From Acidobacteriota bacterium (GTDB lineage Bacteria; Acidobacteriota; Blastocatellia; Pyrinomonadales; Pyrinomonadaceae), in NCBI GenBank assembly GCA_020199775.1, contig JAIVJZ010000016.1, forward strand, positions 1 through 60,461: a stretch of 60,461 bases of DNA, given 5' to 3'. Below, in pieces: positions 60,144 through 60,461 of this stretch. Within the stretch, counting starts at the first letter, position 1, and the number at the start of each line of letters is the position of its first letter. A model generated the notes under the pieces. That model was not told the origin of the DNA. It was given only the letters and a program-made list of their open reading frames with translations, and did no database searches. Made by a program: the position numbers and the translations under genes.

Positions 60144-60461
60144 ACTTTATTGATCTACTGAGTACGCGGCATACATGCCCTGTCGTAAAGGCTTTCCATT
60201 GATTATGTCTGCCAAGCCGTGAAATGTGACGATTCTCCCGCTTCAATTGATGAGCTTAATTCGCCAGGAAATTTTCTGGAAAAGCCAGGCATCCGGGAGG
60301 GGACAAGAATTGTTTTTAGAGTTCGATAATTACAATTATGTCCTAAATTTTGCGCGAAATACGAACCCCATGCTCGCGCAAATGATAGTCCAATAAGGAG
60401 ATTACCGTACCCCAAATTGTTGTGGGACGAATATCAGAGCGGCGCAAGATAACGTGCAGTT
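60144..60461. other. Gene-free region at right edge
   Basis: 318 nt with no protein-like frame. It should hold the promoter of the TIR-pentapeptide pair (minus strand). A near-palindrome ATAATTacAATTAT lies at about 60328-60341 in an AT-rich stretch and could be an operator. Anything right of 60461 is not visible. Confidence 0.4.

Noticed and set aside
60203..60415. 70-aa minus-strand ORF at the right edge
   Set aside because: No ribosome site or domain pattern; the region is AT-rich and more likely a promoter region.

Overview
The window is about 60 kb of moderately GC-rich bacterial DNA with no rRNA, tRNA, CRISPR array or prophage. Gene style suggests a soil or environmental Acidobacteriota-type genome (perhaps Blastocatellia). 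The reasons are several caspase-like and CHAT proteases, a TPR-CHAT gene beside an ECF sigma/anti-sigma pair of the style common there, KGGVGR/WD40 and TIR proteins, and large envelope proteins. This taxonomic call is an inference from gene content only.

Layout. (1) 1-6.5 kb: an IS66 transposase running off the left edge, a frameshifted M15 peptidase relic, a DMT-type transporter whose stop lies in a 62-nt perfect palindrome, a TIR protein, and a minus-strand group of sigma-like regulator, TPR protein and small exported protein. Then comes a 3 x 36-bp tandem repeat and an IS110 transposase relic. (2) 6.5-22.8 kb, plus strand: caspase-like protease, unknown protein, KGGVGR ATPase-WD40 fusion, exported/membrane coiled-coil protein, small anchored protein with a ubiquitin-like segment, outer-membrane barrel, astacin-like metalloprotease, second caspase-like protease, PEGA-like protein, conserved unknown, and a membrane TIR-like protein. 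This reads as a stress, immunity or programmed-death module with envelope parts. (3) 22.8-53.7 kb, minus strand, about 31 kb: TPR-CHAT protease, ECF sigma, anti-sigma, then a compact run of eight genes, the last split by a frameshift. In transcription order they are vWA-like/TM/Hsp70-like ATPase, exported coiled-coil membrane protein, CAP-domain protein, 1108-aa helical protein, vWA-TM protein, tubulin/FtsZ-like protein, vWA-TM-tubulin-like protein, and a second vWA-TM-tubulin-like protein. (4) 53.7-60.5 kb: a 54-aa acidic small gene, a third caspase-like gene coupled to a SLOG-like protein, an exported PsbP/DUF1795-like protein coupled to a TIR-TM protein, then a convergent pair of pentapeptide-repeat membrane protein and TIR-TM protein.

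How it may work together (inference). The central operon looks like a trans-envelope machine: vWA domains outside the inner membrane are joined through TM segments to cytoplasmic tubulin-like or Hsp70-like nucleotide-binding domains, and a soluble tubulin-like protein has an intact GTP signature. It is probably switched on by its own ECF sigma/anti-sigma pair. The flanks hold self-destructive or defence-type effectors (caspase, CHAT, TIR) and sensors (KGGVGR-WD40, SLOG). The tubulin-vWA-Hsp70 operon is the best candidate here for a poorly described system.

Main uncertainties: several start codons, whether the frameshift near 24.64 kb is real, and all functional claims for the unknown large proteins.
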